Below, in pieces: positions 25,201 through 37,200 of a DNA stretch of 64,000 nt. The DNA is taken from contig JAXIVH010000126.1 in the NCBI GenBank assembly GCA_036785325.1, positions 249,286 through 313,285 on the forward strand, given 5' to 3'. The position numbers and the translations under genes are program-made. How positions within the stretch are numbered: position 1 is the first letter of the stretch; each line of letters opens with the position of its first letter. The stretch comes from Urophycis tenuis (taxonomy: Eukaryota > Chordata > Actinopteri > Gadiformes > Phycidae). The notes below the pieces were generated by a model. The model saw only the letters and a list, made by a program, of their open reading frames with translations, had not been told where the DNA came from and did no database searches.

Positions 25201-28200
25201 CTCGCAGTTACAAGTGCCTCCTGCTAGCTTTGGTGAAGCTCATCCATGCTGACCCTAAGCTCATGCTGCATGTAAGTCCGGTGCATCACTACCCCACCAA
25301 CATATTTGTCATATATATCCGAGGTACCCTTGCTAACATTTATTTTACTTTTGGTGCTTCAGAACCCAGTGAAACAAGCGCAAGAGACCCAGAGCAGCAC
25401 AGCAGAGCTGATTAAAGGTCTGGTGCAACTAGTTCCTATAACAAACACCACACAGCTCTCTCAAGAGGCAATGGAGGTGAGTAACTATGTGAAGGTTTGG
25501 ATGCAATGCATTTATCAAATTAGTCTTATATTTAAGTTATCAGCTAACAGTGTCCCTGAATATTTTCGGGTGGAGCTGAGAGCAATGCTTGGATTCGCTG
25601 GAAGGTGAGACGCGCTACAGGGTAACTTCATTGCTTTGTCAGAGGCTCCACTGGGACCTGAAAACTAAATGCTCTGAAGTGAACAGTCTACATTGATCAT
25701 ATGATGCAACACTTACCGGCAATGGGCAGATCAAGGAAGTGCAAAGCAGAGGCCATCACAGGGAAAATACCTGCCATACTCTTCACAAACATTGGATATG
25801 TCCAACATTTTGTTTGCCAAAGTACAATTGCACAAGGAATTAATCTTCATGCATATGTCAGGATTTGTTCAGGATAAAATACAAATCTGAAGTGAAAAGG
25901 CAAGATACCCCTAAGATACCCCTCCCAGAGCAGCCTTAAGGCTGGGTTATGCTTCGTTTATACTTCCGCGTCAACGCGATGCTGGGGGGCTGCGGACCCT
26001 TTACGGACCCTTTACGGACCCTTTACGGACCCTTTATGTCCTCGACGTGCACCTCCCCAAATCCTAGACGCGCGCCGAGGCGACGCAACCCCAATGCAGC
26101 GGCTTTGGCTGTGATTTGTCCACGAACTACATTGGCCACGGTGTAAACACAGCCTTGATAAATGCTTCGACTGATTGGCGACAACATATATATATATAAC
26201 TTTTGCCTTCATTTCTGTAAACTTTTTTTTTTACTTGCTAGTAATCCGTATGTAATGACCAGAATGGTCATTCTGGTCCCTCTACCGGTGTGGCAATGAA
26301 TTGCATTTCGAGACATAAACCCCGCGTAAACCCAACGCAGAACCATCACAGGCTCATGACGGCGTCCGAGCAACTGCGTGGCCATTGCGTGATCATGACG
26401 CAATCCCTACGCAGAAGCATAAACCAGCCTTTAGAGAGCATGTTTGAGCAGATCCTGCTCTTTTTTTAGCCCACAGAACAACCTTATACCAGTAGTGGGT
26501 GCTACTGATTTAGACCAAAGATTAGATTGTGAGAACGTTCACCAGCCTTTTACAAAGTTAGACAGCTGTAATTCATACTAATGATAAAATGCTGTAGACA
26601 CATAATTGGGGCAGAGGTAAGAAACTGTTAAAGCTGAACACATTCATTTGTGTAATAAAAGTACTTTAAAGGTTCAATATACAGTATTACCCTCAGGTGA
26701 ATTAATGTTTTGTTGCATGAAACTGCATGAAATTTTTTTTTTTATTGCAGTGTTTTAATAAATATTGTAATGAATACTAAATGTATCTGGCCTTGATTCT
26801 CCCATCTGTCTCCAGGCTCTGCTTGTCTTGCACCAGCCAGAGACCATAGAACTGTGGAACCCCGACACGCCCATGGACACTTTCTGGGACATCAGGTATT
26901 GATTGCTTTAAAATCTCTTCATTTTTTTTCCATTATCCAACCACTCAGACTTACACATTGGTCATGTGTGGTTGGTGTTTCATTTTTTTGTGACCCTCTC
27001 CCCCAGTTCCCAGGTTCTTTTCCTCATTTGTCGGAAACTAATTGGCCATCAGATGATCAATGGACCAGAGGTGCTCAAGTGGTTGAGGGAGATCCTTATA
27101 TGCAGGAACAAGTTTCTTCTCAAGAACAAGGTAGTGTAAAATGTTTCACAACGTCTTTTAACATGTCACAGATCAAGTAAGATGGGATTTTGCCTCATTT
27201 TAATTGTTATCACAAACCCAATCAAGCTACACAAAGACAAAGTGTTTACAAAATGTCAATAAAAAACAAAACTATAACATGATTAATAAAAGACTCACAA
27301 TTACAATACATGTGGGTTACTAAATTACTAACATATCGTCATCACTAACAAAAAGACATGGGAATCACTATTGAAGGACATTTGGCAGATGCTTTTGTCC
27401 AAAGCGCCTCCTTGACAGGTCAAGGAGGGGATCGACCTGCTCTACCCACTGAGCTATGCCGCCTCTATTGCTAGTGCTAGCATGCATAGCCAATCTTGAT
27501 TTATTTACTTTTATTCATACCAGTCCTACTGGAACCATCATACAACTTTCTGTCCCCTTTAATTTGATGCACATTTTCAAGTAGTGATGTTGGCTTCCAT
27601 TTCATGTTTATCATTTAGAAAATGCAATTTGCTGAACTTTAATGAAAAAAAGTTTTTCTCAAATCTCTGTCACAAAACAGGAAACATGGTGTAACTGCAC
27701 CCCTTTCCGTTGTTGCCTTCCGGCCCATGTTCTGTGTCATCTCCTCACAGAAGTTCTGCTGTAGCATAGTAGAACCGTTGGATCCCAGATTAAATCCCAC
27801 GAGTAGTACTACGTACTAAAATGTAGAAGGCTGCAGGGGTTCTCAGTCATGCTTGGTTATTTTCTACTACTGGGGGAACTGCTTAATGCTTAGAACCGAG
27901 CCCTTTTGAATATAAATAAATCAATGTAATTTTTAGATATGTGAAGCAAATTACATTACCGTATTAAATCATTAGGGTTTTTTTCTGGCCAAGTTTAATA
28001 ACATTTCATAAATTAACTTAATCCGATACATATAGTATAGTAACAGTATTTCCACAATCAGAGGGGGATGTTTTGTTTTGAGTTGCAACAAAATAATTCT
28101 GAGAGATATTGGTTAAACATCTGTGATATTCTCAATCATAGACCATGACCATCAACTTCTTGAAAATGAGGAGGGCCATAGCCAGGACCCAATCACAAGA

Positions 28201-31200
28201 AAACACAAGAAAACCTGTGCATTTTGAAAACTTAACAACGTTGTAATTGCAAAAACTGTATATGTATAATTCATAATCAATGAATACAACATTTTGCAGG
28301 AGTGTGCCACCCTTGGAAGTGGCCTCCCAATCTGCCGGCAGGCCCAGACCAAGTTGGAGGTGTGCTTGTACATGTTTCTGTGGAGCCCCGACGCCGAGAC
28401 CGTGCTTGTAGCCATGTCATGCTTCCGCCACCTTTGTGAGGAGGCTGATATCCGCAGTGCTGCTGACGAGGCCCCCGTACAGACAATACTGCCTAACTAC
28501 TCCACTTTCAGCGAGTTGGCCTCAGTCAGCAACATGATGGGCACAGGTTGGTGCACCGTTTGAGGCTACCCTAGTTGATAATAGATTAACCTCTTGATAC
28601 TTAGTACTGTAAAATAATGCAGGAAGTATTTGTCGGATTGAAATATATTTATATTGAATGTATGAGACATTTTAAACACTCAACATTTTGGGGGCCCAGA
28701 TTTGACCTATGTGCCGAAAATATAAATTAAATAATTGTTTTGTTTTTTGTCTTTCACATTAATTCACTTTTTACCATACAATATTGATCATATTGATTAT
28801 TAATCATGTCAATTCCAATTTTGCAACACAGGTAAACTTACCAGGACCCATTGGTCAGAATGTATGGTCCAGGGCGAACAGATAATTTCATGAATGATGT
28901 AAATGTGTACCAGCTTACCCTATTTGTAGTTCATAAGAGCCATGTCCAACCAGGTCTTACTAAAAGGATAAGTCTTAGTCTGAAACTTGTTGTTGCATGA
29001 CACTTTCCTGTTGTCATTACAAGCTCAACTCTCCTTCACTCAAAGTCTTTTGATAACACTAAGCTATGCTTTCTGTAGTCCCAATACAGCAAACTCTCGA
29101 TCTCACTCCTTTAGCACCGTTCTCTTCCTGCAACAACTCAACCTGCACAGGCTTTGTTATTGAGCGACACTTGGTTGAACACACTACTAAACAGACTAGA
29201 GAGAAGAGAAACTGCATCCCAATTTTAAAATGTTAATATTTGCATGGAATCACGTGCCATCATTCTATATTTTTACAATATTTTGTAATAGAAGTAAATG
29301 TGTCGTAAGAACAAAGAGATTGTTAGGCAATAGTAAGTTACAGAGAATTAAATGCTACTGAACAGCTGAGAGCTAACCTGACGGGTGATGACTACATTAT
29401 CTGGTGATGAGTGGATGGGAAGCCAGGGTTTAATACAGTAAAGTGATGAAATGATGAACCACAGGTGTGTAGTAGGTGGAACGGGTTACGCAAACTGGAT
29501 AGCTGGAGTCTGGCCACACACATGGACAAACAGGCAAACCGGGGAGAGAGCCTGGCCAAGGCTAGGTGGAAATAGAGTGTGTTACACTACGAGGCCTAGT
29601 TTCAAACTATCAGTTTAGTTTAGCTCTTTGTTTACCTCACTTTATATATTATTTATTCTTGGGGTTTCTTTCCTATTCTATACTGTTATTCTGAATGGCA
29701 ATGCTACTCTGCGTATAAAATATATGCAGCCATGTCAAACAGGACACAAGTATCTCAATCCCTGATATGCTTGATGTTTCAGCTAGTGCTAAGACTTTGG
29801 TTTATCCCTGCTTATTTGTTGTTGTTTGATTGTGAAAGCATTACAAACACAGCAGAGCCGGCAAGGGACATTTCTTCACGAGCTAACGTAGGACGTTGAT
29901 TTACTTACCTCTTGTTTCTTGGCAGGTCGTTCCACCTTGCAGAAAAGGGTGATGGCCTTACTGAGGAGAATAGAACACCCCACTCCAGGAAACATTGAGG
30001 TAATAATTTATCCCAACATTCACTTTCAAATACTGTAGGTATTTTTTCAATACTTTGAAAAAAAAATTTTTTACCTACACTTGATTTAGTACTTGAGGTA
30101 ACGGCTATAAACACCAGTCATTCACTTAACAGCTGTGCTTTTTGTGTACATCTAGGCATGGGAAGACACATATGCAAAATGGGACCAGGCAACCAAGCAT
30201 ATTCTCAATTTTCCCAAAAACAAGGCAGATGATGGGCAGGTAAAGATATTTTTTTTCCCCCTCCGTGCAAGATTTGCGCAAGCCATTGCGAGGGCAATGG
30301 CTACATCAAAATTAATGCATGGGAACTCTGCCTAAAGGACCCCCGATTAACCATTTAAATTAAATTTAAGGCCCTGAAATTCTTACAACAAAATGTAAAT
30401 GAACAAGTTTGCATAGGCTGTCAAACTGTTGTTGAATGTGGCTATTTCGACAGGGAGCAATATATGGTTTTACGGTAGAGCGGTACCGACAAAGCAATGG
30501 GATACCAACATCCCCCCTCATACCAGTTGTGTGTAGGGATGTGAGGCATGCTGATGAGACTCGGCCCGTATCTCAGATTAATTGTGTAATTTAGATGAGT
30601 CACTAGGGGACATAGTTGCACTCTATGTCACGTGACTTAAAAGCTGAAGGGAATTCGGCATCCACGAGATATGTTGAACACCGTGCAGCAGTCAGGACGC
30701 ATTTCAGCTTGGACTCACTTAGAGACCGAAACCCAGCGGCACAACTGCATGCATTGTCATTCAAAAAACTACATAATTAAACTAGAAAATGTAATTCCAC
30801 GCGAGGAATTACTTGTGCATAGGAATGCCCGTGATCATTGAGTTGAATTCAGTTGAGTCTGCCTGAGCTGGAAAGCAATTAGCGGAGTCAAATGTAATAA
30901 TTGGAAATCTAGGCTCACTGTTATCTGAGTTTATTTGCTTTTTTTTTTTGCAAGTATCTCACAAAGTATAAAGTTTACAAAAAAGAAAAATATAAAGCAC
31001 AGCCATACGGAAGTAGACCTTTGTAATAGTGTAGCGTCCCGGGATGGCAGGACTACAACTCCCAGGTTCCCGGGGTAGGGGAGGGAAGAATTGTGGGAAA
31101 GAGGAAGGCGGGTGGTTCGTTGGTGGTCACGTTTTGACGTTGGGTTGTGCCATGCAGTTAGAGTGGACGTTCCAGTAGTGAGTGTGTGTTTTCCACCTCA

Positions 31201-34200
31201 ATAAATCTACCCTGTTCGGGAACGAGAAATTTCTCCTCGTCTGTTTTCGTTTCACCCGCCGCTCGCTACAATACAGTTGAGGTTCAGTCGTTTAGCTTCC
31301 ATTAATTTCACGTTTCGGTGTGAATAATAATGTAATTTCAGAAATATATCTCAAAGGCGAGTCTTACAAGCGAATCAAACGTTATCGCTAGGAGCACCAA
31401 GTGGAGCCGACGATACGGTTCACACAGCTGTGTTTAAATGTACCCAGCTGGAAAGGTAGCCTAATTAGTAGTCCTCACGCTACACAGCGCGAGGACTGTG
31501 AGCCATTGAAAGCCTATTATATTTTTACTTTTTAAATCGTTTGTATCTCAAAAAGTATAAAGTTTACAAATATGAAAATATAGTAGCACACCTAGGCTCA
31601 ACGAGACCTTTGTCATGACGTTTGAATTGTATCATATGATCCAGTAGGAAGAGCTGAATTAATTTCATGTTTTGGTGGGAAGAATAAGAAAAACAGAAAA
31701 GGGATAACAGGATTGTGCATTTCTATGCACAATAATTATACATATATATTCAGATTACACAGTTGTGTACTCTGAAGTAGCTTTGAAGTATCAAGTAGTT
31801 GTACAAAAAAAGTACAAAAATTTGACCTACATTGTAAAGTAGAGAATAATAAAGAAATAATATGCAAATTTGTTTAAATTCATACCTACGTAATCACCAT
31901 GACCAAAATTATTAAATTTTGGAAAAAAAATAGAGCTACCCACTGACCCTTTTTTTTGGGTTGTTACTGCAAACAGAAATATTTTTAAGGATGGCCTCAT
32001 TGAAGTGAGGTTAAAATACACCATTCCAGCTTCTTCTTAGTAAAGCTATTTGCTTGATTCTACTCATCTCATCTGCGCACACTGTAGCAAAAGCCCAACG
32101 GGGCATTCGTTTTGGTTGCAAACCTGCCATTTTGTCTCTGAAAACATTTTCACATTTGTTTGAAGTATATTGGGACCTTTACAATGACCACTTCTTCTAT
32201 TTTATCTTCTATTCTATCTTCATTTTCCCCCACAGCAGGAGTGGATAAATATGACAGGCTTCCTGTGTGCCCTGGGAGGAGTGTGTCTGCAGCAGCGCAG
32301 TACTCCGGGGCCTGTCACCTACAGCCCACCCATGGGCCCAATGTGTGAGCGCAAGCACTCCATGATCTCCATGGGAACCTGTGAGGTCTCCAACCCAGTG
32401 CCTGCCTCCGTCACCTCCGCATCCTCTGCCTCCAGTGAGACGCCACTGAGCCTGTTCCTGGACCGGCTCCTCTCCCTGCTGGTGTGTGGCCATGACCGCG
32501 TGGGTCTCCACGTGCGCACCAATGTCAAGGACCTGCTGGGGCTGGAGCTGAGTCCAGCGCTCTACCCCATGCTTTTCAATAAACTAAGGAATAGCATTGG
32601 CAAGTTCTTTGACACTCAGGGGTCGGTGAGTCATACCAATTATTACTTTAATTTTCTTAAAAATGTCTTTTGCGCAGCCTTCCAAACTATGTCCATAGCA
32701 TGTCAATTCAAGTCTGTCCATAGTGTTATTATCCACAACCCGTGCCATTTTCAGAAGGGAAATAATTTATTTTCATCAATGATAAAATAATTTACTACGG
32801 CAGAGAAAAATATACATTTTTTCAGAGTAGGATATGCAGATATGTTTGGCCTTTTTTAGATGGCCTTATAACCTTAGAAACACAGAATAAGTTTTAAGTC
32901 ATGCTGGCCTCTCTTCTATCACATTGTCAACTAGAAAATGTAATTCCACGTGAGGAATTACTTGCATAGGAATGCGCGTAGTCATTGAGTAAAATTCAGT
33001 GGAGGTGGGGATCGAACCGCCAACCCTCCAAATATTTCAAAAATATACTGTAAATTTGCAAAAATGAAAAATACATAGCACAGCCATACAGATGTAGACC
33101 TTTGTTATACAGTTTGAATGAAATCTTGAGGTTGTCGTTTAGCCTCCAATTGAGCAAATTTGGTGTGAAGAAGAATAATATGATGAAAAGCGATATCTAG
33201 ATTGTGCATTCCTATGCACAATAATTACCTGGTCCAAGTGTTCTGATTGGATTTAGCACAGCTGTCACTTTTACTTGCCCCATTAATAACTAGCTTTTCC
33301 TTTGTGGACTGCTAATCTTTAATAATCTCTATTATTAAGATCTATGTATAGAAATGATCCACTCTTAGGTGGAGCTCTTCTGAGCTCCCATTCCCTCATT
33401 TCTAGTTTAAGAGGCTATTAAAAAAGTACTTCCTTTTCAAATTTTTATGTTTTATTTGTCTAAACTGTTCAGAATTCATATTTTATCTTTAACTGTGGCC
33501 TGCCATGGATTTTGCCTCAGATTCCTTTGCTAAAGGTGATCATGCAGCTCTGCAATGTCATCAGAATACTGTGTAATCACTTTGTAGGAAGTATTGAAAG
33601 GGATTTTATTGTGTTTTTTTTAGTTTTTTTTAGTTTTTTTTAATAGTTTTTTTTAATAGTTTTTCAGTATAGTATGGATTATTATTATGTTTAAAAAAAC
33701 CTCTTTATTTACTTTCCCAGGTACCTATTAATGATACCAACACCCAATTTGTGGAGCAGACTATCGCCATAATGAAGAATTTGCTTGACAACCACACAGA
33801 GGGCAGCTCTGAACACCTGGGTCAGGCCAGCATTGAGACCATGATGCTCAACCTAGTTAGGTAAGTGTGGCTGATAGAGACGTACACACTATCTAATCTA
33901 TGTTTTACAGCGCTAACCAATTGCCAAATGTCAAATGCTTCTACAATGTCTTTATCGATAGGCACCTCATTGAGGATGAATGGTCAGGTGGGAATTCATT
34001 GTTTAATCACAGAACGGCGCTCCACCTCCATGGGGATTTCATAGATGTAATATTATTGCGGTATATTATATCAGCCAATAGTATACTGTATATGTTCTCT
34101 CAGATTGAAGACAGGTGTTGACATGAAAAGACGCACAAATGGTCGTCATATATAGTATATTTTACATCCATTCATTGGGGAATTTGTTTGAAGAGATAGC

Positions 34201-37200
34201 CATTTAGTCAGTCATTTACCAGAGGTGTTCATCTATAGACAGCTGTGGGAAACCCTGATGTTGAACATGGCCCTCATACTACAGCCAGACAAATATGCAA
34301 TTGTGATAGTTAATAATTGGGTATCTGTACTGTTTTTATTTGTCATAAAAATCTTCACCATACTGTTCACCTGTAGCTCAAAGTAGCCCACTTACATCAA
34401 CTATAACAGGCGTCACATCATCTGAATTTATCCATGTTTGTTTCCATGGGACACGGCCAGATTGCTGCACTCATAAACAAACATGGATAAAGACAATAGA
34501 ATACATTTCATACATCCTATACAATATTGAAATCTAGTTAAAGCTACATTTTCAATTAAAATATCTAAAAACAACTAGACCTACATTATATCTTGTTGAG
34601 TTGTGTACTTACATTATCAAAATTATTTCCAACAATGTTAAACTTGTCTTTTTTTCAATCATATTCATGATTAATGGTCTGTAACATCTGGTTTGGTCAT
34701 TGAAGACATATGCCCTTCACCCAAAGTATTGACATATTTAAATCGTGATCTAGAGTACTACGATGTTCTACTAGATGTTCTAGCAAGTGGCTCAGGCCAG
34801 CCCACGAGCTAATGCAGTGTTTCTCACACAATGACTACCTGCCGGGTCATGTTTTTATTTGTTCACTCTGAATCAAAACAAGTGGATGGGCTGTATGATT
34901 TGGTGTGTAAGTGCATGATTTGACCATGTTCTGGATGTAGGATTGGCCAGAGTCATTCAAAGCATGGTTGGCAAGTACCAGTGGCTGGAATCAGATTCGA
35001 GCAGCTGTGCAAACCAAACACAACAGACTAATTGTTTTGCTGTAATGAAAGCGACCTGGCACAATTCCATTATCAGTTGTCTCTGACCACCATTGAGCAT
35101 TCTGAGAACATTGACAGAATTGAAGCTCAGTGAATGTATTAATCCTCAATGCCATGTTGGACCGATGTGCACTGGAGACTTTAATGATATGGTGACATGT
35201 CAACTAACTGACTAATAGGAACTGAAGGAACTAATACAAATGTGTAAGATTCAAAGCTTGTCATTTTTCATCTTTTGTGGTATGAATGGCTGCATCTTTA
35301 ATGTGATCCTGGGAGCTTGCACTCCCCACATCACAAGCTCACACTCCCTACACCGAACAGCTTTGACACAGTGTGCGACAATACAACTGCACCTGTCGAC
35401 GGTCAAGAACTAGCTGTCCTATAATTGCAAAGCAGCTCCACGACAGCTCAATGGTTCACTTCAGACAGTCACGTTTGATGCTTCACCATTCTGTTGCTCA
35501 TTGGTAGCAACTGTCTGTGTCCCACACATGATTTGAGTACAAACATGTCCTGTTTTTACCTAATTTATGTTTAGATTGCCCTCTTTGAATCAGGGAACCA
35601 TAAGTTGTGTATGAGATTGTAATCAAATTCTAATGCAAATGCAAACAAAGTTGTTAAAGACAGCAGCTTTAACACAAATGCTTAATTTACAAGTATGCAT
35701 TTTATTGACCAAACCAAGACTGAATAATTAACTTTTTAGGTTATGATGTGGAGTTCTCGGAGGTCACTTGTAGCCAGGCTCTCTTCCCTAGCTGGCCAGG
35801 TCATGGCTGCACCTTGCATTCACATTCTACTTCTGCACTTTTACTGAAGACCCCTTTTTTATTGGGATCAATATTGTCAAGGGTACTTTTTATATGTTCT
35901 ACAAAGAGGTCTTACTTTCTTTTCAATCTCCTTTGTCTAGGTATGTGCGTATTCTTGGTAATGTGGTCCATGCTATCCAGATCAAGACCAAGCTCTGCCA
36001 GCTGGTGGAGGTGATGATGGAGAGACGGGATGACTTATCCTTCTGCCAAGAGATGAAGTTTAGGTCAGTAAACTCTACTTTGTGGTCCGAAAGATAACAC
36101 AAAACCCACAAACCCACGATGTCACACTATGAGCATGTGAGTTGCAGCTTGCGTTGCAAAACAAAAGCTCAGTTGTTGTTTCATTAGCACAGTGTGTCTA
36201 GCTACATCATTGTTCTTTTCCACAATCAGATGGACTGAATTTAAGGTTCCTGACATTATATGGCATGAAATGGCCAATTATGTGCGATTGATTTAACTCA
36301 TTAAGTGGCAATGTTACCATTACTTTCTGGCCTACATCACTCGAAATGCTTTCATACTTTCATGCTCTTTCACTTATCATATTTAAATATAGGCTTCTAC
36401 TTGGAAAAATATACTTGATAAGCAAGATCTTGTCTTCCATTATGTTTGTAGGAACAAGATGGTTGAGTACCTGACCGACTGGGTGATGGGAACATCTAAT
36501 CAAGCAGCTGATGATGATATCAAGTGCCTAACAAGGTGCAAATCGTCTGGTGTTATAGTTTGTCTTGTTTTGTTTTATTGTCCTCATTATCCCCATATGC
36601 AGGTTTGGTTTCATGCATCTTACTGTTTCTCTGTCATGGTGCAGGGACCTGGACCAGGCTAGCATGGAGGCAGTTGTGTCTCTACTTGCAGGCCTACCTC
36701 TGCAGCCAGAAGAGGGAGACGGAGTAGAGCTGATGGAGGCCAAGTCACAGCTCTTTCTCAAGTGAGACCTTTTTTCTTTTTTTCTTTCTATTTGATTTTA
36801 CCTTTTCATATATAATGGCTATCATTTGAATGTAATTTTTTACAAACGACAGCCATCTGTCAGCTAGAAGTGAGTGAAATGGGCTGTGAGAGTATCTCTT
36901 TGGAGTTGGCCGTTGATCCCCAAACAAGAGACCCTTCCCCACTAATTTCTCACCAATTTCTGTCCTATCTAAAAATCTCTTCTGATTGGTTTGGTGAATA
37001 CATCTTGGTTAGTCACATGTGTGATAATGTAACACCACTGTCTGTTGTTGACTCCATAGACTTTAAAAATACCTTAAGACTCAGATTTTGAGCCGGGTAC
37101 CACTCAAGCAACACACCCTGCACCCTACATTTAAAAAAATGGGCGGGGCCTGGACTCAGACCACAATCATAATAGAGTACCATTGGATTAAACTATTTAA

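Larger units (their letters stand above)
25477..26815 (+). other. nf1: nf1 intron 10c (1.3 kb), host of a Harbinger MITE
   Basis: Apart from the MITE at 25939-26430 I see nothing functional. Confidence 0.6.
30240..32235 (+). other. nf1: nf1 intron 15 (2.0 kb)
   Basis: I found no trace of the 31 codons that begin human exon 16. About half of the intron is a mobile element (30780-31738) with a solo LTR inside it (31030-31270). Confidence 0.65.
32626..33720 (+). other. nf1: nf1 intron 16 (1.1 kb)
   Basis: It contains element copy B (32930-33228) and a T-rich minisatellite (33615-33667) shortly before the exon 17 acceptor. No exon seen. Confidence 0.65.
33861..35940 (+). other. nf1: nf1 intron 17 (2.1 kb)
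   Basis: No exon seen. It holds a 17-bp-arm inverted repeat (34428-34492) and a dispersed repeat (34500-34860). Confidence 0.6.

Noticed and set aside
25993..26036. A CRISPR-like or regulatory repeat array
   Set aside because: The units are 11 bp with no spacers, and they lie inside a MITE in a vertebrate intron.
27751..27819. Candidate for exon 12b after the acceptor ctcctcacag
   Set aside because: It gives 23 codons then a stop, with no donor and no similarity to the human exon.
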